The notes beneath the pieces are model-generated. The model was not told the DNA's origin and searched no databases. It saw only the letters and a list, made by a program, of their open reading frames with translations. From contig NZ_FOGW01000008.1 in NCBI RefSeq assembly GCF_900111325.1, positions 78,786 through 142,785 on the forward strand: a stretch of DNA of 64,000 bases, written 5' to 3'. Of the stretch, positions 1-8,054 are shown in pieces (position 1 is the first letter of the stretch; each line of letters begins with the position of its first letter). A program made the position numbers and the translations under genes. The DNA is from Lachnobacterium bovis (lineage in GTDB: Bacteria; Bacillota; Clostridia; Lachnospirales; Lachnospiraceae).

Positions 1-1
1 A

Positions 2-604
2 GAAAAATTTGAAGATGAAAAAAGAAGTTTTGAATTATTTAAAAATAAAATTGATAATATAAAAAAACAGGTTGAAACTGAAATTAATTCACTTGAAAAA
101 CAAAGAAAAGATATGGTGGAAGTTTTTAAAGAAATTGAAAAAGAAAAAAGAAACTTAAAATTTCAAGTTGAAAAATTAGAAAAAGAAAAGGAAGTATTAA
201 AAAAACAAAAAGAGGATTTTGAAAGAGAAAAAAGAGAACAAAAGACAAATAATAACTTTTTAGAAAAAAAATTAAAGAGTCAGGAATCTCTATTTGAAAA
301 TAAATTTAGAATTTTAGAAACAGAATTACAAAATCTAGCAGTTCAAAAAGAAAAATTAGAAAAACAAAAAGCTTTTTATAAGCAAGTGTCTATGTTTGAC
401 GAACGCAAGGAACCTGCTAGAATAGAAGAGAATATTATTAATGCTGAAATGTTTTTTATTGGTGTAGGAACCAAGGATTCGGCAAAAAAAAGATATAAAG
501 ATTTGATTAAAATATATCATCCGGATAACATAGCAGGAAGTAAAGAAATGTTACAAGAAATTAATAAAGAGTATGAAAATTTAATAAGAAGATTTGGTGA
601 ATGA
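2..604 (+). CDS. Coiled-coil protein with C-terminal J-domain (5' end outside window)
   Basis: The frame is open from base 2, so the N-terminus lies outside the window and the first internal ATG (113) is probably not the start. The visible part is a long Lys/Glu-rich coiled coil (to about base 400) followed by a compact helical C-terminal domain that ends in a J-domain-like segment: an amphipathic helix (AKKRYKDLIKIY), the HPD tripeptide at 518-526, and a closing helix. HPD is the signature by which J-proteins stimulate Hsp70 ATPases. A C-terminal J-domain after a coiled coil is unlike classical DnaJ, so it probably recruits Hsp70 to a scaffold; the client is unknown. A hairpin terminator follows directly. 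Confidence 0.7.
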   Translation, partial: EKFEDEKRSFELFKNKIDNIKKQVETEINSLEKQRKDMVEVFKEIEKEKRNLKFQVEKLEKEKEVLKKQKEDFEREKREQKTNNNFLEKKLKSQESLFENKFRILETELQNLAVQKEKLEKQKAFYKQVSMFDERKEPARIEENIINAEMFFIGVGTKDSAKKRYKDLIKIYHPDNIAGSKEMLQEINKEYENLIRRFGE

Positions 605-609
605 TAAAA

Positions 610-656
610 AAACTCATTTTTCTATGAAAAATTAATACATAGGAAGATGAGTTTCT
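610..656 (+). terminator. Rho-independent terminator after the J-domain gene
   Basis: A 17-bp stem (610-626 pairing with 638-654, two G-U pairs) with a 10-11 nt loop is followed by a short T-rich tail. It begins six bases after the stop codon. Confidence 0.7.
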
Positions 657-683
657 TTATGCTATAGATAAAAATACTGTTAC

Positions 684-712
684 TTGTTATGCAGAGTTAT
701 TTGTGTTATAAT
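684..712 (+). promoter_or_regulatory. Sigma-A-type promoter with extended -10, upstream of prmA
   Basis: TTGTTA (684-689), 17-bp spacer and TATAAT (707-712), preceded by the extended -10 TG dinucleotide at 704-705. It lies about 100 bp upstream of the prmA start and just after the preceding terminator. Confidence 0.6.
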
Positions 713-815
713 TCTATGGATTATGTAAAAATTGAAGTGAAAAGATAATAAATTGGTTTCGTGTGAGAATATCAAATCATATGAGCCTATTAAATATATA
801 GAGAGGTTGATAAAA

Positions 816-1799
816 ATGAAATGGAAAAAATATACAATTGATACAACCACACAGGCAGAAGATTTTATAAGTATGATGTTATCTGATCTAGGTATTGAAG
901 GAATTGAAATCGAAGATAAGATTCCTTTAAGCAAAGCTGATCAGACAGAAATGTTTATAGATTTTTTACCAGAACTTCCACCTGATGATGGTAGTAGTGC
1001 GGTTAGTTTTTATATCGAAGATGATGGAAGCGATCAATCTGAAATTCTTAAAAAAGTTAAAGTGGCTTTAGAAGATTTAAGAAATACAGTTGATGTGGGA
1101 AGTGGTGTAATTACTTCAAGTGAGACAGAAGATTTAGACTGGATTAATAATTGGAAGAAGTTTTTCTCTTCATTTTATATTGATGATATTTTAATCAAAC
1201 CTACATGGGAAGAATTAAAAGAAGAAGACAAGGATAAATTTTTAATTGAAATTGATCCTGGTATTTCATTTGGAACAGGTAAACATGAGACTACTCAATT
1301 ATGTATTAGTCAATTGTTGAAATACATAAGAGGCAATAAAGAATATACACCAGAAGTGAAAGAACCAAAGGTATTAGATGTGGGTTGCGGAAGTGGTATT
1401 TTATCTATTATTGCATTAAAAATAGGTGCTAAATCAGTAGTCGGAACAGATTTAGATCCAGATTGTATGATTTCTACAAAAGAAAATATGGAAGTAAATA
1501 ATTTGGATTTAGATTTAGGTAAGTTTTACGTTGGAAATTTAATTGATGATGTAGAACTTCAAAAAACAGTTGGAACTGAGGAATATGATATTGTTGTTGC
1601 AAACATTTTAGCAGACGTAATTATTCCTATGGCAAAGGTTATTCCAGATAGACTTAAAAAAGGCGGATACTTTATTACATCAGGTATCATTGATTTTAAA
1701 GAAAACGATGTTAAAAAAGCTATTGAAGACGCTGGTTTAGAAGTGGTTGAAATTAACCATAAAGGAGAATGGGTTAATATTACAGCTAGAAAAAATTAA
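816..1799 (+). CDS. prmA: Ribosomal protein L11 methyltransferase PrmA
   Basis: 327 residues. PrmA trimethylates ribosomal protein L11 in the cytoplasm using S-adenosylmethionine. The N-terminal L11-recognition domain is followed by the class I methyltransferase fold: the SAM loop DVGCGSGIL near residue 188 and the catalytic-loop motif ANILADVI near residue 262. The open frame extends back to 753, but a GAGAGG ribosome binding site at 801-806 fits ATG 816, and the protein then begins MKWKKYTID, as expected for the family. It is 17 bp upstream of rsmE, a common pairing (prmA-rsmE) in Firmicutes. It opens a run of RNA- and ribosome-modification genes. Confidence 0.95.
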   Translation: MKWKKYTIDTTTQAEDFISMMLSDLGIEGIEIEDKIPLSKADQTEMFIDFLPELPPDDGSSAVSFYIEDDGSDQSEILKKVKVALEDLRNTVDVGSGVITSSETEDLDWINNWKKFFSSFYIDDILIKPTWEELKEEDKDKFLIEIDPGISFGTGKHETTQLCISQLLKYIRGNKEYTPEVKEPKVLDVGCGSGILSIIALKIGAKSVVGTDLDPDCMISTKENMEVNNLDLDLGKFYVGNLIDDVELQKTVGTEEYDIVVANILADVIIPMAKVIPDRLKKGGYFITSGIIDFKENDVKKAIEDAGLEVVEINHKGEWVNITARKN

Positions 1800-1815
1800 T
1801 TTATGAGGTACAATT

Positions 1816-2550
1816 ATGCAGCAATTTTTTGTGGAACAATCATCAATAAACGGTAATAAAATTATACTTGACGAAAATGATATTAATCACGTTGTAAATG
1901 TTCTTAGAATGAAAGTGGGCGAAAAGATTCGTGTAAGTGATAATAAAAATGTAAGCTATTATTGTCATTTGGTTGAAATTTCAAAAGAAATGGTGGCTGC
2001 CGAAATTGATGAAGTAGATGAAGTCGGAACAGAATTGTATAATGAGATTTATTTGTTTCAAGGATTGCCAAAAGGCGACAAAATGGAATTAGTTATTCAA
2101 AAAGCTGTAGAGCTTGGAGCTACAAAAGTTATTCCTACTTCCATGAAAAATTGTGTAGTTAAATTAGATGATAAGAAAGCAAAAAATAAGCAAAAAAGAT
2201 GGCAAACCATTGCAGAAAGTGCTGCTAAACAGGCAAAGAGAACGATTATCCCAGAGGTGACTATGCCTATGAAGTATAAAGATGCAATGAAGTTTGCTAG
2301 TACTTTAGATGTAGTGTTATTACCATATGAGAATCAACGTGGTATGGAAGCTACACGAGAGATAATAGGTAAAATAAAACGTGGTGCAAAAATAGGAATT
2401 TTTGTTGGTCCAGAGGGCGGATTTGCAGGTGATGAAATTACAAATTTGCCAGGCAATGTATCTTTAATTTCTTTAGGACGAAGAATTCTTAGAACAGAAA
2501 CTGCGGGACTCGCAACATTATCGATGCTGGTTTTTTGCTTAGATGACTAG
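1816..2550 (+). CDS. rsmE: 16S rRNA (uracil(1498)-N(3))-methyltransferase RsmE
   Basis: 244 residues, normal family length. RsmE methylates N3 of U1498 in helix 44 of 16S rRNA. It has an N-terminal PUA-like domain and a C-terminal SPOUT fold, with the knot motifs FVGPEGGFAGDEI and SLGRRILRTETAGL clearly present. It lies 16 bp after prmA and 19 bp before the cysteine desulfurase, so it is probably cotranscribed with both. Confidence 0.95.
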   Translation: MQQFFVEQSSINGNKIILDENDINHVVNVLRMKVGEKIRVSDNKNVSYYCHLVEISKEMVAAEIDEVDEVGTELYNEIYLFQGLPKGDKMELVIQKAVELGATKVIPTSMKNCVVKLDDKKAKNKQKRWQTIAESAAKQAKRTIIPEVTMPMKYKDAMKFASTLDVVLLPYENQRGMEATREIIGKIKRGAKIGIFVGPEGGFAGDEITNLPGNVSLISLGRRILRTETAGLATLSMLVFCLDD

Positions 2551-2569
2551 AAAACGAAAAGAAAGATAG

Positions 2570-3733
2570 ATGATAAAAATGGAAGCATATTTAGATAATT
2601 CGGCAACTACTAAATGTTTAGATAGCGTTGCTGAAAAAATGGTAGATTTACTAACAGTTAATTATGGAAACCCTTCGGCAATGCATTTAAAAGGAGTTGC
2701 AGCTGAGTTTCAAATTAGAGAAGCAAAAAAGAAGATTGCTAAAACGTTAAAAGCAAAAGATAAAGAGATTCTTTTTACATCTGGTGGAACGGAGTCTAAC
2801 AATTTAGCAATAATTGGAACTGCATTAGCTAATGAGAGAAAAGGTAAGCATATTATCACAACATCAATAGAACATCCATCAATTAATAATCCTATGTTAT
2901 TTTTAAAGGAAAAAGGATTTGAAATTGATCATTTAGAGGTTGATGAGAATGGACAAATTTCTTTAGAAGATTTAAAAAATAAAGTAAGAAAAGATACAAT
3001 ATTAGTTTCAATTATGCACGTTAATAATGAAATTGGTGCATTAGAGCCAATTTATGAGGCTGCTAAAATTGTTAAAGAAATTAATCAACAGTGTGTAATG
3101 CATGTTGATGCAATACAGTCATACGGTAAATTTAAGATTGTTCCTGGTAAAAATAATATAGATTTGTTATCGGTTAGTGGCCATAAAATTCATGGTCCTA
3201 AGGGTAGTGGATTTTTATATATAAAGGATAAAACTAAAATTAATCCAATAATTTTAGGTGGCGGCCAACAAGATGGAATGAGATCTGGAACAGAGAATGT
3301 CCCTGCTTATGTTGGATTAAGTATTGCTGCAGAAGAAGCTTATAATAATTTTCAAGAGAAAATTGAAAAATTATATCAATTGAAAAAATACTTTATTGAA
3401 AAAGTAACAGAGATTGAAGATGTAACAGTGAACGGTAAAAAAGATAGAGATTGTGCACCACATATTATAAGTGTGAGTGTAAAGGATGTAAGAGCTGAAG
3501 TTTTATTACATTCATTAGAAGAAAGCGGAATATATGTTTCTGCAGGAAGTGCATGCTCATCTAATCATCCGGGCATTAGCTCAACTTTGAAGGAAATTGG
3601 GCTAAAGAAAGAATTGCTTGATTCAACAGTAAGATTTAGTATGTCAAGTTTTACAAAGAAAGAAGAGCTTGATTATGCGGTTGATAAAATGAAGGAAATT
3701 ATTCCACAATTAAGAAAATATACAAGAAGATAA
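2570..3733 (+). CDS. Cysteine desulfurase (IscS/NifS family), probably the sulfur donor for ThiI
   Basis: 387 residues, class V aminotransferase fold. It removes sulfur from cysteine through a pyridoxal-phosphate intermediate and an active-site persulfide. The PLP lysine is K206 in the SGHKIHGPKG motif and the persulfide cysteine is C329 in SAGSACSS. ATG 2579, three codons in, is an alternative start; the ribosome binding site is weak. It is directly followed by thiI (9 bp gap), as in the nifZ-thiI pair of Bacillus, which suggests its main job is 4-thiouridine (and perhaps thiamine) sulfur supply rather than general Fe-S assembly. No iscU or sufB gene is nearby. Confidence 0.93.
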   Translation: MIKMEAYLDNSATTKCLDSVAEKMVDLLTVNYGNPSAMHLKGVAAEFQIREAKKKIAKTLKAKDKEILFTSGGTESNNLAIIGTALANERKGKHIITTSIEHPSINNPMLFLKEKGFEIDHLEVDENGQISLEDLKNKVRKDTILVSIMHVNNEIGALEPIYEAAKIVKEINQQCVMHVDAIQSYGKFKIVPGKNNIDLLSVSGHKIHGPKGSGFLYIKDKTKINPIILGGGQQDGMRSGTENVPAYVGLSIAAEEAYNNFQEKIEKLYQLKKYFIEKVTEIEDVTVNGKKDRDCAPHIISVSVKDVRAEVLLHSLEESGIYVSAGSACSSNHPGISSTLKEIGLKKELLDSTVRFSMSSFTKKEELDYAVDKMKEIIPQLRKYTRR

Positions 3734-3742
3734 GGAGAAATT

Positions 3743-4933
3743 ATGTATTCAGCATTTTTAATTAAGTATGCAGAAATTGCAATTAAAGGTAAGAATAGAT
3801 ACCTTTTTGAGGATGCACTAGTTAGTAACATTAAGTATAAATTACGTAATGTTGATGGTGAATTTTTAGTTAGAAAAGAACAAGGTCGTGTGTACGTAGA
3901 AACAACTGGAGAATATGATTACGAAGATACAGTTGATGCTTTAAAGAAAGTTTTTGGTATTACAGGTATTTGTCCTGTTATTTTAACTGAAGATGAAGGT
4001 TTTGATAAATTATGTGAAACAGTTATTAAACATGTTGATAGCACATATAAAGATAAAAATATTACTTTTAAAGTTAATGCAAGAAGAGCAAGAAAAAATT
4101 ATCCATTAAACTCAATGGAAATTAATGCTCTTGTAGGTGAAAAGGTATTAGAAGCTTTTCCAGAGATGAAAGTAGATGTGCATAAACCAGACATTGTAAT
4201 TAATATTGAAGTTAGAAAACAAATCAATATTTATTCAGTTGAGATTCCTGGTGCTAAGGGTATGCCTTTAGGAACAGCTGGAAAAGCAATGCTTTTATTA
4301 TCAGGTGGAATTGATAGCCCTGTTGCCGGTTATATGGTAAGTAAAAGAGGTGTAACAATTGAAGCAACATATTTCCATGCACCACCATATACAAGTGAAA
4401 GAGCAAAACAAAAAGTTGTTGACTTAGCAAAAAAAATGGCACGATATACAGGAAAGATTAATTTAAATGTTGTTAATTTTACAGATATACAATTATACAT
4501 TTATGAAAAATGTCCTCATGAACAGTTAACAATTATCATGAGAAGATATATGATGAAAATCGCTGAACATTTTGCAAAGGAAAGTGGATGTCTAGGACTT
4601 GTAACAGGAGAAAGTATTGGTCAAGTTGCAAGCCAGACAATGCAGTCATTAGTTGCTACAAATGAAGTATGTGAATTACCAGTGTATAGACCACTTATTG
4701 CATTTGATAAGCAAGATATTATTGAAGTCGCTGATAAAATTGATACATATGAGACATCAATTTTACCATTTGAAGATTGTTGTACAATTTTCGTTGCAAA
4801 ACACCCTGTTACAAAGCCTAATTTAAGTTATATCAAAAAATCTGAATTGAAGTTAACAGAAAAAATTGATGAACTTGTTAAAGAAGCAATTGATACAGTA
4901 GAAGTGATTAAAGTAGAGCCAGAAGAAATTTAA
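3743..4933 (+). CDS. thiI: tRNA uracil 4-sulfurtransferase ThiI
   Basis: 396 residues. ThiI makes 4-thiouridine at tRNA position 8 and can contribute sulfur to thiamine synthesis. Domains in order: N-terminal ferredoxin-like and THUMP RNA-binding region (to about residue 165), then the PP-loop ATPase with SGGIDSPVAG near residue 187. There is no C-terminal rhodanese domain as in Escherichia coli; this short form is normal in Firmicutes and receives sulfur from a partner desulfurase, here the gene immediately upstream. It begins with a good AAGGAGA ribosome binding site. Confidence 0.95.
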   Translation: MYSAFLIKYAEIAIKGKNRYLFEDALVSNIKYKLRNVDGEFLVRKEQGRVYVETTGEYDYEDTVDALKKVFGITGICPVILTEDEGFDKLCETVIKHVDSTYKDKNITFKVNARRARKNYPLNSMEINALVGEKVLEAFPEMKVDVHKPDIVINIEVRKQINIYSVEIPGAKGMPLGTAGKAMLLLSGGIDSPVAGYMVSKRGVTIEATYFHAPPYTSERAKQKVVDLAKKMARYTGKINLNVVNFTDIQLYIYEKCPHEQLTIIMRRYMMKIAEHFAKESGCLGLVTGESIGQVASQTMQSLVATNEVCELPVYRPLIAFDKQDIIEVADKIDTYETSILPFEDCCTIFVAKHPVTKPNLSYIKKSELKLTEKIDELVKEAIDTVEVIKVEPEEI

Positions 4934-4997
4934 AGACATATAAAGCCTTGTTTTAAGCATAGGTCGATAGAAAAGGCATAAAAGAATTTGAAAGGCT

Positions 4998-5029
4998 ATA
5001 TGCCATGTATAACACCATATATGGCATAT
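4998..5029 (+). repeat. Inverted repeat downstream of thiI
   Basis: 13-bp arms (4998-5010 and 5017-5029) match at 12 positions around a 6-nt loop. No T-run follows, so it is either a weak terminator, an mRNA 3'-end stabiliser or a protein-binding palindrome. The rest of 4934-5162 shows no gene or recognisable signal. Confidence 0.5.
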
Positions 5030-5162
5030 GGTCAAATGATGACTTGGGGTTGTATGTTGAGAAATAGATTTTAATTTAAAATAAAAGTTGTTTTTTATAG
5101 GTTACAGTTTAAATATACAGGAAATGAATATAGAATAAGCTAATAAGAATTAGATTTAGGTA

Positions 5163-5198
5163 TAAAAAAAGACTCACAGAGTGAGCCTTTATAAAAAT
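5163..5198 (-). terminator. Terminator of the HPr-like gene
   Basis: A short hairpin (arms GACTCAC and GTGAGCC) is flanked on its left by an A-run, which on the minus strand gives a T-run directly after the stem. It lies about 30 bp past the HPr-like stop codon. Confidence 0.65.
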
Positions 5199-5224
5199 CA
5201 TTCTTACAACTATGCTATTACAAA

Positions 5225-5458
5225 TTATTTAACGATATATTGGTCAAGTGCCTCTAAAATCTCATCAAGGTTTGTATCTGCATGAATTGCTAAGTCAATT
5301 GGTTTTGATAAATCTAATGAAAAAATACCCATGATAGATTTAGCATCGATTACATATCTTCCTGAAATTAAATCAAAATCAAAATCAAATTGAGTAATTG
5401 TATTAACAAATGATTTTACTTTTCCAATTGAATTTAATGAAATTTGAACTGTTTTCAT
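5225..5458 (-). CDS. HPr-like protein lacking the PEP-phosphorylated histidine
   Basis: 77 residues, HPr length and fold pattern. The regulatory-serine region DAKSIMGIFSLDL matches the Ser46 site of HPr/Crh proteins, and the C-terminal helix pattern fits. The active-site loop, normally GLHARPA, reads SIGKVKSFVN here, so there is no histidine to accept phosphate from enzyme I. It therefore cannot be a PTS phosphocarrier; by analogy with Crh it may be a regulatory protein read by HPr kinase or CcpA, but that is inference. It has a strong AAGGAGG ribosome binding site, stands alone, and is divergent from mtaB. Confidence 0.82.
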   Translation of the reverse strand: MKTVQISLNSIGKVKSFVNTITQFDFDFDLISGRYVIDAKSIMGIFSLDLSKPIDLAIHADTNLDEILEALDQYIVK

Positions 5459-5543
5459 ATTGAAAACCTCCTTAGTTTGAATCTTTTTCTAATTAAGATA
5501 GTAATAGTTTTTGGCAAAAAAGTCAATCAGAAATGGAGAGAAA

Positions 5544-6854
5544 ATGAAAAAAGCAGCATTACATAATTTAGGATGTAAAGTTAATTCATATGAAACAGAA
5601 GCAATGCAGCAGATGTTAGAGAATGCTGGTTATGAAATAGTGGCATTTTCTGATAAGGCAGATGTATATATAATAAATACATGTTCAGTTACAAATATGG
5701 CAGATAGAAAGTCTCGTCAAATGTTGCACAAAGCAAAACATAAAAATCCTGATTCAGTTGTTGTTGCAACGGGATGTTATGCTCAAACAAAAGAAGATGA
5801 GGCATTGCTAGATCCAGCAATTGATATCGTTATTGGTAACAATCAAAAACATGAATTGATTAATAGATTAGATATGTTTTTTGGAGATAGTTCTAATAAT
5901 GCAGCTGTAGCCGATATAAATAATGAACCACAAGAGTATGAAGAGTTATTCTTATCTAAGACAGCGGAACATGCTAGAGCATTTATTAAAGTTCAAGATG
6001 GTTGCAATCAATTTTGTAGTTATTGCATCATTCCATACGCAAGAGGACGAGTTAGAAGTAGAAAATTAAAAAATGTACTTGCAGAAGTTGTCAGATTGGT
6101 TGATAATGGATTTAAGGAGATTGTTTTAACAGGAATTCATCTTAGTTCTTATGGCGTTGATTTAGAGAATGGTGAGAATCTTTTAAAACTTATTCAGGAA
6201 GTTCACAAAATAGAAGGACTTGAGAGAATTAGATTAGGTTCGCTTGAACCAAAGATTGTAACAGAAGAATTTGTTGAAAATATAGCAAAATTACCAAAGA
6301 TGTGTCCACATTTTCATTTGTCATTACAAAGTGGTTGTGATGCAACACTTAAGAGAATGAATAGAAAATACACAACAGAAGAGTATATTAAAGGCTGTGA
6401 ATTATTAAGAAAATATTTCAAGCATCCTGCTATAACAACAGATGTAATTGTCGGTTTTCCAGGAGAAGACGAAAACGAGTTTAGTGTTACAAAACAGTTT
6501 TTGAAAGATGTTCATTTTTATAAGATGCACGTTTTTAAATATTCACCTAGAAGAGGAACTAGAGCTGAGTCCATGCCAAATCAAGTAGATGAACAAGTTA
6601 AAACAAGAAGAAGTGCAGAGCTTATTGAATTAGATCATCAAATGTCAAAAGAGTATCGTGATTTTTATATAGGTACACAAAAACAGGCATTGATTGAAGA
6701 AAAAGTAACTATTGATGGAAAAGATTATTATACGGGTTATACCATGGAGTATGTTAAAATTGCGGTTGAGTCAGAAGAAGATTTGATTAATCAGATTGTT
6801 ACTGGCAAGATTATTAAAGAAATCGCAGATGATATTTATTTGCTAAAAAGATAG
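5544..6854 (+). CDS. mtaB: tRNA (t6A37-C2)-methylthiotransferase MtaB
   Basis: 436 residues. MtaB is a radical-SAM enzyme that converts t6A to ms2t6A at position 37 of tRNAs reading ANN codons. The N-terminal domain carries the three cluster cysteines (in LGCKVN, NTCSV and ATGCYAQ), the radical-SAM CxxxCxxC is at C154, C158 and C161 (CNQFCSYC), and a C-terminal TRAM-like region follows. The frame is open from 5511, but the GGAGAG site supports ATG 5544, which gives the typical MKKAALHNLGCKVN start. It occupies the place upstream of ireB where alaS is often found. Confidence 0.93.
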   Translation: MKKAALHNLGCKVNSYETEAMQQMLENAGYEIVAFSDKADVYIINTCSVTNMADRKSRQMLHKAKHKNPDSVVVATGCYAQTKEDEALLDPAIDIVIGNNQKHELINRLDMFFGDSSNNAAVADINNEPQEYEELFLSKTAEHARAFIKVQDGCNQFCSYCIIPYARGRVRSRKLKNVLAEVVRLVDNGFKEIVLTGIHLSSYGVDLENGENLLKLIQEVHKIEGLERIRLGSLEPKIVTEEFVENIAKLPKMCPHFHLSLQSGCDATLKRMNRKYTTEEYIKGCELLRKYFKHPAITTDVIVGFPGEDENEFSVTKQFLKDVHFYKMHVFKYSPRRGTRAESMPNQVDEQVKTRRSAELIELDHQMSKEYRDFYIGTQKQALIEEKVTIDGKDYYTGYTMEYVKIAVESEEDLINQIVTGKIIKEIADDIYLLKR

Positions 6855-6936
6855 CATTGTTTTTTTTCTGTCAGTAGTATACAATATAAATGATAAGCTA
6901 TTGTGGTAAAAATACATAAGCAAGGGCGTGAAAAAT

Positions 6937-7200
6937 ATGCAAGATATCAATAACACACAATTTTTTAATGTAGGTAAGGAACCTGAAAATCAAGTGAAAG
7001 AAGTTCTTAAGGTTGTATATGAAGCTTTAAAAGAAAAAGGATATAATCCGGTTAACCAAATAGTTGGTTATATTATGTCAGGAGATCCAACATATATAAC
7101 AAGCCATAAGAATGCTAGGGGACTAATTATGAAAGTCGAAAGAGATGAGCTTGTAGAGGAAGTCCTAAAGGATTACATTAAAAATAATCAATGGAATTAA
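6937..7200 (+). CDS. IreB family regulatory phosphoprotein (DUF965)
   Basis: 87 residues. IreB-family proteins are small cytoplasmic dimers; in Enterococcus the founding member is phosphorylated on N-terminal threonines by the PASTA kinase IreK and affects cephalosporin resistance. The body (EVLKVVYEALKEKGYNPVNQIVGYIMSGDPTYITSH) is characteristic. A GTG at 6928 would extend the frame by three codons, but AAGGG at 6922-6926 is only one base away from it and 10 bases from ATG 6937, so the ATG is preferred. It is first in the conserved ireB-ruvX-DUF1292 set. Confidence 0.9.
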   Translation: MQDINNTQFFNVGKEPENQVKEVLKVVYEALKEKGYNPVNQIVGYIMSGDPTYITSHKNARGLIMKVERDELVEEVLKDYIKNNQWN

Positions 7201-7218
7201 TTCGAGAAGTGGAGAATT

Positions 7219-7650
7219 ATGCGAATTTTAGGATTAGATTTTGGATCAAAAACGGTAGGTGTAGCGGTTAGTGATGGTTTGTTATTAACTGCACAGGGCG
7301 TAGAGATTGTGAGAAGAAAATCACAATCTAAACTACGTCAAACTTTGGCTAGAATCAAAGAATTAGCTGATGAATACGAAGTTGAGACAATTGTTTTAGG
7401 GTATCCAAAGAATATGAATGGTACTGAAGGTGAACGTTGTGAAAAAACAAAAGAATTCAAAAGCATGTTAGAAAATAGAACAGGTTTGCCAGTAGTATTG
7501 TGGGACGAGCGTCTTACGACTGTTGCTGCAGACCGTTCTATGATGGAATCTGGTATTAGAAGAGAAAATCGTAAAAATTATGTAGATGAGATTGCTGCAA
7601 TTTTTATTTTGCAAGGATATTTAGATTATTTACATAATCAAAAAGAATAA
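7219..7650 (+). CDS. ruvX: Putative pre-16S rRNA nuclease / Holliday junction resolvase RuvX (YqgF)
   Basis: 143 residues, normal length. RNase H-like fold: the first catalytic aspartate lies in ILGLDFGSKTVGVAV, with VLGYP and the WDERLTT motif following. The family is called a Holliday junction resolvase, while YqgF in Escherichia coli acts in 16S rRNA 5'-end maturation; the sequence cannot decide between these roles. It sits 18 bp after ireB and 21 bp before the DUF1292 gene. Confidence 0.92.
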   Translation: MRILGLDFGSKTVGVAVSDGLLLTAQGVEIVRRKSQSKLRQTLARIKELADEYEVETIVLGYPKNMNGTEGERCEKTKEFKSMLENRTGLPVVLWDERLTTVAADRSMMESGIRRENRKNYVDEIAAIFILQGYLDYLHNQKE

Positions 7651-7671
7651 TAAAAGTTTATTGGAGATGCG

Positions 7672-7932
7672 ATGGAAAAAGTAATATTTACACTAGAAGA
7701 AACAAATGAAACAATTGAATTTTTTATTTTAGAAGAAACTCAATTGAACGGTGTTAAGTATCTCTTGGTTTCAGAAAATGAAACAGGAGATAGTGAAGCA
7801 TATATTTTAAAAGAAATTCAAGAGCAGGACGGAGAGGTCACATACGAAATGGTCGATGATGACAACGAAGTGCAAGCCCTTGGTAAGATTTTTGCTGAGC
7901 TATTAGATGAGGATACTAATGTAGAATTTTAG
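7672..7932 (+). CDS. DUF1292 family protein (YrzB-like)
   Basis: 86 residues, very acidic, predicted beta-rich (FTLEETNETIEFFILEETQLNGVKYLLVSE). The family always tends to follow ruvX and ireB, as here, but has no firmly assigned function. A GGAGA site precedes ATG 7672. A gap of about 120 bp with a small GAAGC/GCTTC hairpin separates it from the RNase J gene. Confidence 0.88.
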   Translation: MEKVIFTLEETNETIEFFILEETQLNGVKYLLVSENETGDSEAYILKEIQEQDGEVTYEMVDDDNEVQALGKIFAELLDEDTNVEF

Positions 7933-8054
7933 ATGACGGGGCATAGAAGCGGAATAGGCTTCTTAATTAGATATTGTTAAAATAAAAAAAGAATATTTAC
8001 CTAAGGAGCTGTTTTTCTGTTTTACTATTCCTCGTTTATTATGGAGGAATGATT

